From Amphiura filiformis (lineage: Eukaryota > Echinodermata > Ophiuroidea > Amphilepidida > Amphiuridae), in assembly GCF_039555335.1 (NCBI RefSeq), contig NC_092640.1, positions 43,063,099-43,127,098 on the forward strand: a stretch of DNA of 64,000 bases. Direction: 5' to 3'. The translations under genes were made by a program, and so were the position numbers. The notes below the pieces were generated by a model. That model was not told the DNA's origin. It searched no databases and was given only the letters and a program-made list of their open reading frames with translations. This document shows, in pieces, positions 1-12,228 of the stretch. How positions within the stretch are numbered: the stretch's first letter is position 1; each line of letters begins with the position of its first letter.

Positions 1-1095
1 TTTTCGGTGAGTTACGTTTAGAAATTACACTAGCTTTTTAATTGGGCAGTGAAGAAAGTGTAGAATTAAATCTAGTATATGCCTCGTCTGGATCCATTGT
101 GTTGGTTATCCGATGCCACTCAACAAGGGACAATGCATTGTTTAGACCTTTAATATTGTTAGGTTTCATATGACGTGACTTCTTTGTTAGAGGTGTGCAT
201 CGTACCGTGTTAGGTCTACAATTTTGTTGAGTGAGGAAAATTGGAAAGTGATCTGAAAGATCGGTGATGATAATACCCGACTTGATTTGGGATGTAATGT
301 CATTGGTGAAAATGTTATCAATTAGAGTTGCCCATGAATGTTGGTTTTTATGCGGGTTGGACGGTCAATGGATGGGATAAAATCATGCGAATAAATAAAG
401 TGTTAATAAAATGTTAATAAAGTCATTTACTTTGGAATCGGTTTCATGGTCAAGCAGATCTAAATTGAAGTCACCCATTATATAACACTGGCTTTTTTCA
501 TTAGAAATGATGTTCAAAGTATTGCTTAGTTGGTCTAAAAAATCACTGTGAATAACGTACTTGGGTTTATAAAGAATACCGATGATGGTTTTAGTAGAAT
601 TATGGGACACTTCAATAAAGAGAGAATCGCAGTCTGAACAATCTAGGGAGAGGTCGGGTCTAAGGCAATAATTTATATCATGATTGATGAAGAGAGAAAG
701 GCCTCCTCCACGACGGTGTGGTCGAACACAGTTCTCCCTTGAATAATTATCTATGTCAATTAATGCACCTTTATATTCAGAGTTGAACCAAGTTTCAGAG
801 AAACCATAGATGTTAAAGTGATGATCCAGAGAAGACAAATAATTAACAATGTCGTTGGAATGTTTGTTGAGACTGCATGCGTTATGGTGAAACAAAGACA
901 AGTTACATGTATTGATGGGGGGATCATGAATATTTATATTTTCATTGGTGTAGTACTGGCAAGGGATATCTTTGAGGCTGGTAACATCGGTGCTATCAAG
1001 AAACTTATCGAACGGGTGCAGAGAGCTGTCAAAGGCAAAGGGTTGGAAAATAGAGTTAGATATGGAGTCGGATATAACAAGTATACAAAACAAAT
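1..1095 (-). mobile_element. LINE fragment: AP-type endonuclease domain of ORF2
   Basis: The minus strand reads as the N-terminal endonuclease of a Jockey/CR1/L2-type LINE. From about 1093 downward one open frame carries LFHHNACSLNKH, FSETWFN, RRGGGLSLFI and GDFNLDLLDHE. These match the exonuclease-endonuclease-phosphatase fold, where E of SETW and D of GDFN are metal-binding or catalytic. The frame closes near 383. The remaining motifs WATLIDNIFTN and TDLSDHFP, which holds the catalytic SDH, continue in other frames down to about 240, so at least two frameshifts separate them. The reverse transcriptase would lie left of the window edge. The 5' end of the fragment meets the satellite array near 1100. 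This is a dead copy, and the exact clade needs the reverse transcriptase. Confidence 0.8.
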
Positions 1096-1111
1096 AGACT
1101 TATTGTACATG

Positions 1112-4100
1112 GAGATCAAGGAAATGAGTCAGGGTATTATAATCTCTTAGTGTGGTAGCTGAAGATCAAGGATGTGAATGAGGGTATTATAATCTCTTAG
1201 TGTGGTAGCTGAAGATCAAGGATGTGAATGAGGGTATTATAATCTCTTAGTGTGGTAGCTGAAGATCAAGGATGTGAATGAGTGTATTATAATCTCTTAG
1301 TGTGGTAGCTGAAGATCAAGGATGTGAATGAGTGTATTATAATCTCTTAGTGTGGTAGCTGAAGATCAAGGATGTGAATAAGTGTATTATTATCTCTTAG
1401 TGTGGTAGCTGAAGATCAAGGATGTGAATGAGGGTATTATAATCTATTAGTGTAGTAGCTGAAGATCAAGGATGTGAATAAGTGTATTATTATCTCTTAG
1501 TGTGTTAGCTGAAGATCAAGGATGTGAATAAGGGTATTATAATCTCTTAGTGTGGTAGCTGAAGATCAATGATGTGAATAAGTGTATTATTATCTCTTAG
1601 TGTGGTAGCTGAAGATCAAGGATGTGAATGAGGGTATTATAATCTATTAGTGTAGTAGCTGAAGATCAAGGATGAGAATAAGTGTATTATTATCTCTTAG
1701 TGTGGTAGCTGAAGATCAAGGATGTGAATGAGGGTATTATAATCTCTTAGTGTGGTAGCTGAAGATCAAGGATGTGAATGAGTGTATTATAATCTCTTAG
1801 TGTGGTAGCTGAAGATCAAGGATGTGAATGAGTGTATTATAATCTCTTAGTGTGGTAGCTGAAGATCATGGATGTGCATGAGGGTAATATAATCTCAAAG
1901 TGTGGTAGCTGAGGATCGAGGATGTCCATCAGGGTATTATAATCCCTTAGTGCGGTAGCTGAAGATCAAGGATGTGAACGAGGGTATTATAATCTCTTAG
2001 TGTGGTAGCTGAAGATCAAGGATGTGAATAAGGGTACTAGTATTATAATCTCTTAGTGCGGTAGCTGAGGATCAATGATGTGAATAAGGGTAATGTGGTA
2101 CATAAAGATCAAGGATATGAATGAGGGTATTACAATCTTTAAATGTAGTAGCTGAAGATCAAGGATGTGCATGAAGGTATTATAATCTCTTAGTGTGGTA
2201 GATAAGGATCAAGGATGTGAATGGTGGTATTACAATATCTTAAGGTGGTACATGAAAATAAATGAAATGAATGAGGGTATTATAATCTCTACGTGTGATA
2301 GCTGAAGATCAAGGATGTAAATGAGGGTTATTATCTCTTAGTATGGTAGCTGAAGATCAATGATGTGAATAAGGGTATAATAATCTCTTAGTGTGGTAGC
2401 TCAGGATCAAGGATGTGAATGATTAAAGATTGTATTATAATCTCTTAAGGTGGTACATGAAAATCAATTAAATGAATGAGGGTATTATAATTTCTACGTG
2501 TGGTAGCTGAAGATCAAGGATGTGCAAGAGGTTAATATAATCTCAAAGTGTCGTAGCTGAGGATCGAGTATGTGCATCGGGATATTACAATCCCGTAGTG
2601 CGGTAGCTGAAGTTCAAGGATGTAAATGAGGGTTATTATCTCTTAGTATGGTAGCTGAAGATCAATGATGTGAATAAGGGTATTATAATCTCTTAGTGTG
2701 GTAGCTGAAGATCAAGAATGTGAATAAGTGTATTATTATCTCTTAGTGTGGTAGCTGAAGATCAAGGATGTGAATGAGGGTGTTATTATCTCTTAGTGGG
2801 GTAGCTGAAGATCAAGGATGTGAATAAGGGTATTATAATCTCTTAGTGTGGTAGCTGAAGATCAATGATGTGAATAAGTGTATTATTATCTCTTAGTGTG
2901 GTAGCTGAAGATCAAGGATGTGAATAAGGGTATTATAATCTATTAGTGTAGTAGCTGAAGATCAAGGATGAGAATAAGTGTATTATTATCTCTTAGTGTG
3001 GTAGCTGAAGATCAAGGATGTGAATGAGGGTATTATAATCTATTAGTGTAGTAGCTGAAGATCAATGATGTGAATAAGTGTTTTATTATCTCTTAGTGTG
3101 GTAGCTGAAGATCAAGGATGTGAATGAGGGTATTATAATCTATTAGTGTAGTAGCTGAAGATCAAGGATGTGAATAAGTGTATTATTATCTCTTAGTGTG
3201 TTAGCTGAAGATCAAGGATGTGAATAAGGGTATTATAATCTCTTAGTGTGGTAGCTGAAGATCAATGATGTGAATAAGTGTATTATTATCTCTTAGTGTG
3301 GTAGCTGAAGATCAAGGATGTGAATGAGGTATTATAATCTCTTAGTGTAGTAGCTGAAGATCAAGGATGAGAATAAGTGTATTATTATCTCTTAGTGTGG
3401 TAGCTGAAGATCAAGGATGTGAATGAGGGTATTATAATCTATTAGTGTAGTAGCTGAAGATCAAGGATGTGAATAAGTGTATTATTATCTCTTAGTGGGG
3501 TAGCTGAAGATCAAGGATGTGAATAAGGGTATTATAATCTCTTAGTGTGGTAGCTGAAGATCAAGGATGTGAATAAGGGTATTATAATCTCTTAGTGTGG
3601 TAGCTGAAGATCAATGATGTGAATAAGTGTATTATTATCTCTTAGTGTGGTAGCTGAAGATCAAGGATGTGAATGAGGGTATTATAATCTATTAGTGTAG
3701 TAGCTGAAGACCAAGGATGAGAATAAGTGTATTATTATCTCTTAGTGTGGTAGCTGAAGATCAAGGATGTGAATGAGGGTATTATAATCTATAAGTGTAG
3801 TAGCTGAAGATCAAGGATGTGAATAAGTGTATTATTATCTCTTAGTGGGGTAGCTGAAGATCAAGGATGTGAATAAGGGTATTATAATCTCTTAGTGTGG
3901 TAGCTGAAGATCAAGGATGTGAATGAGGGTATTATAATCTATTAGTGCAGTAGCTGAAGATCAAGGATGAGAATAAGTGTATTATTATCTCTTAGTGTGG
4001 TAGCTGACGATCAAGGATGTGAATGAGGGTATTATAATCTATTAGTGTAGTAGCTGAAGATCAATGATGTGAATAAGTGTATTATTATCTCTTAGTGGGG

Positions 4101-7100
4101 TAGCTGAAGATCAAGGATGTGAATAAGGGTATTATAATCTCTTAGTGTGGTAGCTGAAGATCAAGGATGTGAATGAGGGTATTATAATCTATTAGTGCAG
4201 TAGCTGAAGATCAAGGATGAGAATAAGTGTATTATTATCTCTTAGTGTGGTAGCTGACGATCAAGGATGTGAATGAGGGTATTATAATCTATTAGTGTAG
4301 TAGCTGAAGATCAATGATGTGAATAAGTGTATTATTATCTCTTAGTGTGGTAGCTGAAGATCAAGGATGTGAATGAGGGTATTATAATCTATTAGTGTAG
4401 TAGCTGAAGATCAAGGATGTGAATAAGTGTATTATTATCTCTTAGTGTGGTAGCTGAAGGTCAAGGATGTGAATAAGGGTATTATATTCTCTTAGTGTAG
4501 TAGCTGAAGATCAAGGATGAGAATAAGTGTATTATTATCTCTTAGTGTGGTAGCTGAAGATCAAGGATGTGAATGAGTGTATTATAATCTCTTAGAGTGG
4601 TAGCTGAAGATCAAGGATGTGAATGAGTGTATTATAATCTCTTAGTGTGGTAGCTGAAGATCAAGGATGTGAATAAGGGTATTATAATCTCTTAGTGTAG
4701 TAGCTGAAGATCAAGGATGAGAATAAGTGTATTATTATCTCTTAGTGTGGTAGCTGAAGATCAAGGATGTGAATGAGTGTATTATAATCTATTAGTGTAG
4801 TAGCTGAAGATCAAGGATGTGAATGAGGGTATTATAATCTATTAGTGTAGTAGCTGAAGACCAAGGATGAGAATAAGTGTATTATTATCTCTTAGTGTGG
4901 TAGCTGAAGATCAAGGATGTGAATGAGGGTATTATAATCTATAAGTGTAGTAGCTGAAGATCAAGGATGTGAATAAGTGTATTATTATCTCTTAGTGGGG
5001 TAGCTGAAGATCAAGGATGTGAATAAGGGTATTATAATCTCTTAGTGTGGTAGCTGAAGATCAAGGATGTGAATGAGGGTATTATAATCTATTAGTGCAG
5101 TAGCTGAAGATCAAGGATGAGAATAAGTGTATTATTATCTCTTAGTGTGGTAGCTGACGATCAAGGATGTGAATGATGAGGTATTATAATCTATTAGTGT
5201 AGTAGCTGAAGATCAATGATGTGAATAAGTGTATTATTATCTCTTAGTGGGGTAGCTGAAGATCAAGGATGTGAATAAGGGTATTATAATCTCTTAGTGT
5301 GGTAGCTGAAGATCAAGGATGTGAATGGGGTATTATAATCTATTAGTGCAGTAGCTGAAGATCAAGGATGAGAATAAGTGTATTATTATCTCTTAGTGTG
5401 GTAGCTGACGATCAAGGATGTGAATGAGGGTATTATAATCTATTAGTGTAGTAGCTGAAGATCAATGATGTGAATAAGTGTATTATTATCTCTTAGTGTG
5501 GTAGCTGAAGATCAAGGATGTGAATGAGGGTATTATAATCTATTAGTGTAGTAGCTGAAGATCAAGGATGTGAATAAGTGTATTATTATCTCTTAGTGTG
5601 GTAGCTGAAGGTCAAGGATGTGAATAAGGGTATTATATTCTCTTAGTGTAGTAGCTGAAGATCAAGGATGAGAATAAGTGTATTATTATCTCTTAGTGTG
5701 GTAGCTGAAGATCAAGGATGTGAATGAGTGTATTATAATCTCTTAGAGTGGTAGCTGAAGATCAAGGATGTGAATGAGTGTATTATAATCTCTTAGTGTG
5801 GTAGCTGAAGATCAAGGATGTGAATGAGGGTATTATAATCTCTTAGTGTAGTAGCTGAAGATCAAGGATGAGAATAAGTGTATTATTATCTCTTAGTGTG
5901 GTAGCTGAAGATCAAGGATGTGAATGAGTGTATTATAATCTATTAGTGTAGTAGCTGCAGATCAAGGATGTGAATGAGGGTATTATAATCTCTAAATATA
6001 GTAGCTGAAGATCAAGGATGTGCATGAGTGTATTATAATCTCTTAGTGTGGTAGCTGAAGATCAAGGATGTGAATGAGTGTATTATAATCTCTTAGTATT
6101 GTAGTGGAAGATCAAGGATGTGCATGAGGGTATTATAATCTCTTAGTATGGTAGCTGAGGATCAAGGATGTGATTGATTGTATCTCTTAGTGTTGTCTCT
6201 GAAGATCGAGGATGAGAATGACGTCATAATAATTTCTTAGTATGGTAGGTGAAGATCAAAGAAGTGAATTTTAATCTCTTTGTGTTGTAGCTGAAGATCA
6301 AGGATGTGAATCAATCTATTTTTTAATATCTTAGTGTGGTAGCTGAAGATCAAGGATGTGATTGAGGTATTACAATCTCTACGTGTTGTAGCTAATGATC
6401 AAGACTGTGAATGTGGGTATTATAATCCCTTAGTTTCAATGATGTGTATGAGGGTATTATTATACTCTTAATATGGTATGTTAAAATCAAGGATGTGAAT
6501 GAGAGTATTATAATCTCTTAGTGTCGTAGCTAAGGGTCATGGATGTGAATGAATTTATTATAATCTTTTAGTGTGGTAGCTGAATATTATGGATGCGAAT
6601 GAATGAGGGTATTATAATCTCTTAGTGTGGTAGCTGAAGATTTATAATCTCTTAGTGCCATAGCTAAGGATCAAGGATGTGAATGAGCTTATTATAATCT
6701 CTTAGGATGGTAAATTAAGATCAAGGATGTGAATGACGGTATTACAATCTTTTTGTGTGATAGCTGAGGATCAAAGACGTGAATGAGTCTATTATAATCC
6801 CTTAGGTGTGGTGGCTGAAAATCAAGGACGTGATGCAGGTATTATAATCTCTTAGATTTGTAGCTGAAGATCAAGGATGTGAATGAGTCTATTATAATCT
6901 CTTAGTTTGGTAGTTGAAGATCACGGATGTGATTGAGGTATTAAATTGTTTTAGTGTTAAAACTGAAGATCAAGGATGCGAACGAGGGTAATATAATCTC
7001 TAAGTCTTAGAGTTGTTGCTGAGGATCAAAGATGCGAATGAGGTTATTTTATAATCTCTTAGTGCAGTAGCTGAGGATCAAGGATGTCAATGAGGGTATT

Positions 7101-9214
7101 ATAATCTCTAATGTGGTAGCTGAAGATCAAGAATATGAATGAGGGAATTATACCCTCTTATTGTGGTATCTGAGGATCACGGATGTGATTGAGTGTATCT
7201 CTTAGTGTTGTAGCTCAAGGATGTAAATGAGGGTATTATAATATCTTAGTATGTGGTAGCTGAGGATCAAGGATTTTATTAACGGTATTATAATCTCTTA
7301 GTGCGGTAGCTAAAGATCAAGGATGTGAATGATTGTATTATAATCTCTTAGTATGGTAGCTGAGGATCAAGGATGTGAATGATTGTATTATTATCTCTTA
7401 GTGTGGTAGCTAAAGATCAAGGATGTGAATGAGGGTATTATAATCTCTTAGTATGGTAGCTGAGGATCAAGGATGTGAATGATTGTATTATTATCTCTTA
7501 GTGTGGTAGCTAAAGATCAAGGATGTGAATGAGGGTATTATAATCTCTTAGTGTGGTAGCTGAGGATCAAGGATGTGAATGAGTGTATAATAATCTCTTA
7601 GTGTGGTAGCTAAAGATCAAGGATGTGAATGAGGGTATTATAATCTCTTAGTGTGGTAGCTGAAGATCAAGGATGTGAATGAGTGTATTATAATCTCTTA
7701 GTATGGTAGCTGAGGATCAAGGATGTGATTGAGGGTATTATAATCTCTTAGTGTGGTAGCTGAAGATCAAGGATGTGAATGAGTGTATTATAATCTCTTA
7801 GTATGGTAGCTGAGGATCAAGGATGTGATTGATTGTATCTCTTAGTGTTGTAGCTGAGGATCATGGATGTGAATGAGGGTATTATGATCTCTTTGTGTTT
7901 TAGCTGACGATAAAGGACGTGAATTAGGTTATTATAATCTCTTAGTTTTGTAGCTGAAGATCAAGGATGTAAATGAGTTTATTTCAAAATACTTGTGGTT
8001 GTTTAAGATCAAAGATGTGATTGAAGGTATTATAATATCTTAATGTTGTAGCTGACGATCACGGATGAGGTTGAGGGCATCTCTTAGTGTTGCAACAGAA
8101 GATGAAGGATGTAAATGAAATTTTATTGTAATCTCTTAGTGTGGTAGTTGAGGATCAAGGATGTGAATGAGGCTATTATAATTTCTTGGTGTGGTAGCTT
8201 AAGCTCGAGGACGTGATTGTGGGTTTATAATCTCGATCTCTTAGTGTTGAAGCTGAAGATCAAGGATGTACATGAGGGTATTATAATCTCTAAATATACT
8301 CGTAGTAGCTGAAGATCAAGGATGTGAATGAGGGTATTATAATCTCTAAATATAGTAGCTGAAGATGAAGGATGTGAATGAGGGTATTGTAATCTCTAAG
8401 TGTGGTAGCTGAAGATCAAGGATGTGAATGAGGGTATTATAATCTCTTAGTGTGGTAGCTGAGGATCAAGGATATGAATGAGTGTATTATAATCTCTTAG
8501 TGTGATAGCTGAAGATCAAGGATGTGAATGAGTGTATTATAATCTCTAGTGTGGTAGCTGAAGATCAAGGATGTGAATGAGGGTATTATAATCTCTAGTG
8601 TGGTAGCTGAAGATCAAGGATATGAATGAGTGTATTATAATCTCTAGTGTGGTAGCTGAAGATCAAGGATGTGAATGAGTGTATTATAATCTCTAGTGTG
8701 GTAGCTGAAGATCAAGGATATGAATGAGTGTATTATAATCTCTAGTGTGGTAGCTGAAGATCAAGGATATGAATGAGTGTCTAGTGTGGTAGCTGAAGAT
8801 CAAGGATGTGAATGAGGGTATTATAATGTGGTAGCTGAGGATCAAGGATATGTTTGAGGGTATTATAATCTCGTAGAATAGTAGCTGAGGATCAAGGATA
8901 TGAATGAGGGTATTATAATCTCTTAGTGTGGTAGCTGAAGATCAAGGATGTGAATGAGTGTATTATAATCTCTTAGTGTGATAGCTGAAGATCAAGGATA
9001 TGAATGAGTGTATTATAACCTCTTATTGAGGATCAAGGATATGATTGAGGGTATCCCTTAGAGTGTTTTAGCTGAAGATCAAGGATGTAAATGATGGTAT
9101 TATAATCTCTTTGCGTGTGGTAAATGAAGATCAAGGATGTAAATGAGGGTAATATAATGTCTTAGCCTTAGTGCGGTAGCTGAGGATCAAAGTTTTATGA
9201 TCTCTTAGTGTGGT
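1112..9214. repeat. 50-bp satellite/minisatellite array, about 160 units
   Basis: A tandem array with a 50-bp period runs for about 8.1 kb. A typical unit reads gaagatcaaggatgtgaatg, then agggtattataatctcttag, then tgtggtagct. Units differ at a few diagnostic positions (gaatgaggg or gaataagtg, tataatctcttag or tattatctcttag, tgtggtag or tgtagtag, gatgtgaa or gatgaga). These variants alternate, giving 100-bp dimers and larger blocks. The centre, roughly 1150-6150 except for a patch near 2030-2650, is homogeneous and stays close to the 50-bp register. Units from about 6180 to 8300, and again after 8800, are degenerate, with insertions and deletions. All frames contain stops, so the array is not coding. 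No transcription or centromere function can be read from it. Confidence 0.97.
3661..5961. repeat. Tandem 1150-bp higher-order duplication inside the satellite
   Basis: A block of 23 satellite units at 3661-4810 is repeated at 4811-5961. Rare marker variants recur at a constant offset of 1150 bp: ccaaggatga (3711, 4861), ataagtgtag (3791, 4941), cttagtgggg (3841, 4991) and tagctgacga (4001, 5151). Beyond small indels in the second copy the offset becomes 1151, as shown by tagctgaagg (4451, 5602) and cttagagtgg (4591, 5742). Inside each block a 250-bp sub-block is itself doubled (3841-4090 and 4091-4340, with the equivalent in copy two). This is recent unequal exchange within the array. Confidence 0.9.
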
Positions 9215-9600
9215 AGCTGAAGTAGTTATCTACTGCTGATATTGGTGTTGATGAAGTAGTGATCTATTGCTGATATGGGTGTTGATAAAATAGCTATCTA
9301 CTGCTGATATAGGGGTTGATGAAGTAGTTATTTATTGCTGATATGGGTGTTGATAAAGTAGCAATCTAATGCTGATATGGGTGTTGATGAAGTAGCTATA
9401 TACTGCTGATATGGGTGTTGATCTTTGCTGATATGGGTGTTGATAAAGTAGCGATCTTATGCTGATATGGGTGATGATGAAGTAGTTATCTATTGTTGAT
9501 ATTGGTGTTGATAGAGTAGCTATCTGTTGCTGGTATGGGTGTTGATGAAGTAGTTATCTATTGCTGATATGGGTGTTGATGAAGCAGCTATCTATTGCTA
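9215..9600. repeat. 34-bp tandem repeat, about 11 units
   Basis: Immediately after the last 50-bp unit the sequence changes to a 34-bp period. A typical unit is gatgaagtagttatctattg followed by ctgatatgggtgtt. There are about eleven units with point changes and one shortened unit near 9420. The junction falls at tagctgaagtag, a string shared by both unit types, so the second array may have started from a slipped copy of the first. There is no coding potential. Confidence 0.9.
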
Positions 9601-9691
9601 TTCTCATATGATCGAGTGACGTTTATTATTTCACGCAGTGATCAGTTGTGATACATACTGTACCATAGACCCCGGAATGCCTATGGAATAT

Positions 9692-10387
9692 CCCAGCAAA
9701 CACAAAACGTTCGCAAAAGGTCATTCACAAAAGGTTATAAAAGGTTGTCAGAAAACGTTTAAATGTCGGGTTATATAAAGGGTATATTAAGAGTATAAAA
9801 CGTTTTCATAACCTTAAAAAACATGTTTTGATAATCTACTGCTCAGCAAACAAAAATGTTTTACAGAAAACGTTTAAATGTCGGGTTATATAAAGGCTAT
9901 AAAAACGTTTTAATAACATTCCAAAAACATTCTTGAACACATGATACAAAACATTCTAAACAGGATGTTATTTTGGGGTTGAAAAAATATTTTGCGAAAA
10001 ATGTTTGCCCAAAATATTTTCAATAACGTTTTAAAACGTTTTCATGACCTTTATATAACCCGACATTTAAATGTTATTAAAATGTTTTGAAAAAAAATAT
10101 TTTAAGAACATTTCTGTGGTTGCTGGGTTTAAATATTTTAACATAATGTTATTTAAATATTGACAACATATTTGGCAAAAATGTTTGCAAAAATAGTTTA
10201 CAATAACATTTTTTGAAAACATTTAAAAAATATTGTTGTAGTGTATTTTCATACAAAACGTTTTAAAAGGTTATCATGGCCTTTATATAACCCGACATTT
10301 TAATGTTATAAAAACGTTTTTACCTAAACCAAAAGCCAAAATATAACTTACTTAAAACGTTTTTAAAACGTTTTTGTGTTTGCTGGG
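9692..10387. mobile_element. Non-autonomous inverted-repeat element, cccagcaaacac family (copy 1)
   Basis: The stretch begins cccagcaaacacaaaacgt and ends with the inverted match acgtttttgtgtttgctggg. The interior is built of inverted and direct copies of aaaacgtttt-like words and of tgtcgggttatataaagg, which occurs near 9764 and 9879 and, inverted, near 10050 and 10285. There is no open reading frame. Related copies lie at 32003-32652 and 33515-33891. It is a MITE-like element, and the superfamily cannot be assigned because no clear target duplication is visible. Confidence 0.75.
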
Positions 10388-10439
10388 ATGGTGTCTGAAT
10401 AGTCATGTAAGTAGGTCTTAATATTTTAAAGAAGCTTAA

Positions 10440-11700
10440 ACTTCATTTTTTTCTTCTGAGGATGCCCGATGACTCGCAGTAAGTTTAGTTAAGATCACAT
10501 AGGCCCACTGTAACAGGACACTGCTGTAGTACAGCGTATGAATTTCTTGCGGAATAAATTATGCCTCCACGCATGTACTTCTAAATTAGCATCTATTTAG
10601 TCAGGAAACTTCACTGGTCTAGTTAAGATCACATTATACTCACTGTAACAGGACACATGATAGATAGTTAACTGTAGTACAATGTGGCTTTTTCAGGGCA
10701 ATTTAAGGGAGTAGTATCTAGTCAGAGAACCTTACTTACCAGTTCTAGTTAAGATCACATATGCTAACTTTAACAGTATAGATGAGGTGACCTCAATGTT
10801 TATCAACAAAGGCAAGGGACTGGTATATCGATATACGCGAGTGAACCTCATGCAACCACTACACTGATCAATAGCCGTATTGTGATGTGGCGGGAGTTTT
10901 AAAAACACGAGCCCTGAACAAAATATGATGCGCACGCATACTGCCAGGCACAAACAATGGAAATTGTGATGATGCGTGTGCATACTGTTAGGCATTGACG
11001 TCAGAAGTCAACGCATCTATACTTGACAGACAGTTAACTGTATAGTACAGAGAAAGAATTTATTGCAGAACAATGGTACTACTAGTACGGTAGTACCACA
11101 CATCGTACTACTAGTATCTTGTCAGGGAACTTCACTTACCAGGTCTATTTAAGGTGGTACTACAGATAAATTTGTGACTATTTTTGCATTTTTCTCAAAC
11201 AATAATGACACAATGGTAACAAAAGTTATGTATATTATAGGGGCAAGGAATCTAGTTACTACACTGGAATTTTAGTGACTCAAGACAAGCGGTACGTTAT
11301 TTATGATAAGAAGAGATGTACCTCTAGAATGTACCTCATTTCTTAACATATTATAATGAACCACTTGTCTTGAATCACTGAAATTTCAGTGTAATACTAG
11401 TGAATACCTTGCCCTATAATATACACAACTTTGTTACCAGTGTGTAGTTATTTTTGAGAAAAATGCAAAATTAATCTAAAATTTATCAGGGGTGTAATAC
11501 CACCTTAAGATAATATAAAGCTAAGCTACTGTAACAGGATGATTGACAGACAGTTATCTGTAGTACACACATCGTGCTAGTATCTTGTCAGAGATCCTCA
11601 CTTCACAGGTCTAGTAAAGATTACATAAGCCCACTGTAACAGGATACTTGACAGACAGTTAACTGTAGTACAGAGAACGAATTTCTTGCGAAACAAGATC
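10440..11700. repeat. Scattered degenerate copies of a ~120-bp unit
   Basis: Words such as agttaagatcacat, cccactgtaacaggaca, gacagacagttaactgtag and gaatttcttgcg recur in the same order near 10485, 10619, 10741, 11020, 11520 and 11600. This indicates about five or six diverged copies of one unit of roughly 120 bp. One copy is split by the TTAA-flanked element at 11149-11508. A separate piece at 10870-10925 (agccctgaacaaaatat and flanks) recurs at 38870-38930. The minus-strand open frame across 10732-10995 has no recognisable protein and is not called. Confidence 0.55.
11149..11508. mobile_element. TTAA-flanked foldback MITE (piggyBac-like target), copy 1
   Basis: The element starts TTAAggtggtac and ends gtaccaccTTAA-like (taccaccttaa). 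It folds back over most of its 360 bp: the left half contains tttgtgactatttttgcatt and caagacaagcgg, and the right half contains their inversions. TTAA at both ends fits the target duplication of piggyBac-type transposases. Copies lie at 15735-16096 and, split by another element, at 59667-61654. There is no coding capacity. Confidence 0.7.
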
Positions 11701-11739
11701 ATACTATTTGATACCATATATTAATATTCCTTAGAAATG

Positions 11740-11920
11740 AAAACCACCATGAGCTTTTCAAGTTAAAATCCATACACCCCCTATGACCTAAATCTTTTGC
11801 ACAGAGCTAACACCGTGTGAATTTCAAATGGGGTTACCTGAATGGAATGATTCAGGTTATGTCTTCCTTATAGGGGGGGTGTATGGAGTTCAACTGGAAT
11901 AGGTCAATTTGTCACTAGGT
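11740..11920. repeat. Short foldback sequence
   Basis: The words aaaatccatacaccccctat near 11767 and tagggggggtgtatggagtt near 11871 are inverted matches, with matching flanks extending on both sides. This gives a hairpin of about 180 bp, probably a decayed MITE. No target duplication is seen. Confidence 0.45.
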
Positions 11921-12228
11921 AGCTTTTTTTACTGACCTATCAAAACAAAGACAGAAACCTATTATCATAAAAAATTTGAACACTATACCTATAACACTGG
12001 TCGAATTCATATGCATTTGAACACTTGCTGTGTATTTCTCCGTATTTCTTGGTTTAGTCTTCAAAACCACGTATCTACTTTTCGTTATATTTGAAAGAAG
12101 CTATGAAGATATACTGGTCGTGATTTGCTAACTGCGCCAGCCAAACTGGGAATAAAGTTACACGTTATCTTAAAACATCCAATGTTCATGTAGTTATTGA
12201 CCTATTGTTTTTGCTTTGACTTTATATT

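Noticed and set aside
818-1150. 110-codon plus-strand open frame
   Set aside because: It lies antisense to the LINE endonuclease and runs into the satellite; no family features.
1112-9214. CRISPR-like array
   Set aside because: The repeats are contiguous with no unique spacers, the units vary along the array, and the context is eukaryotic.
10732-10995. 87-codon minus-strand open frame
   Set aside because: It covers dispersed repeat sequence that recurs at 38870; no protein family recognised.
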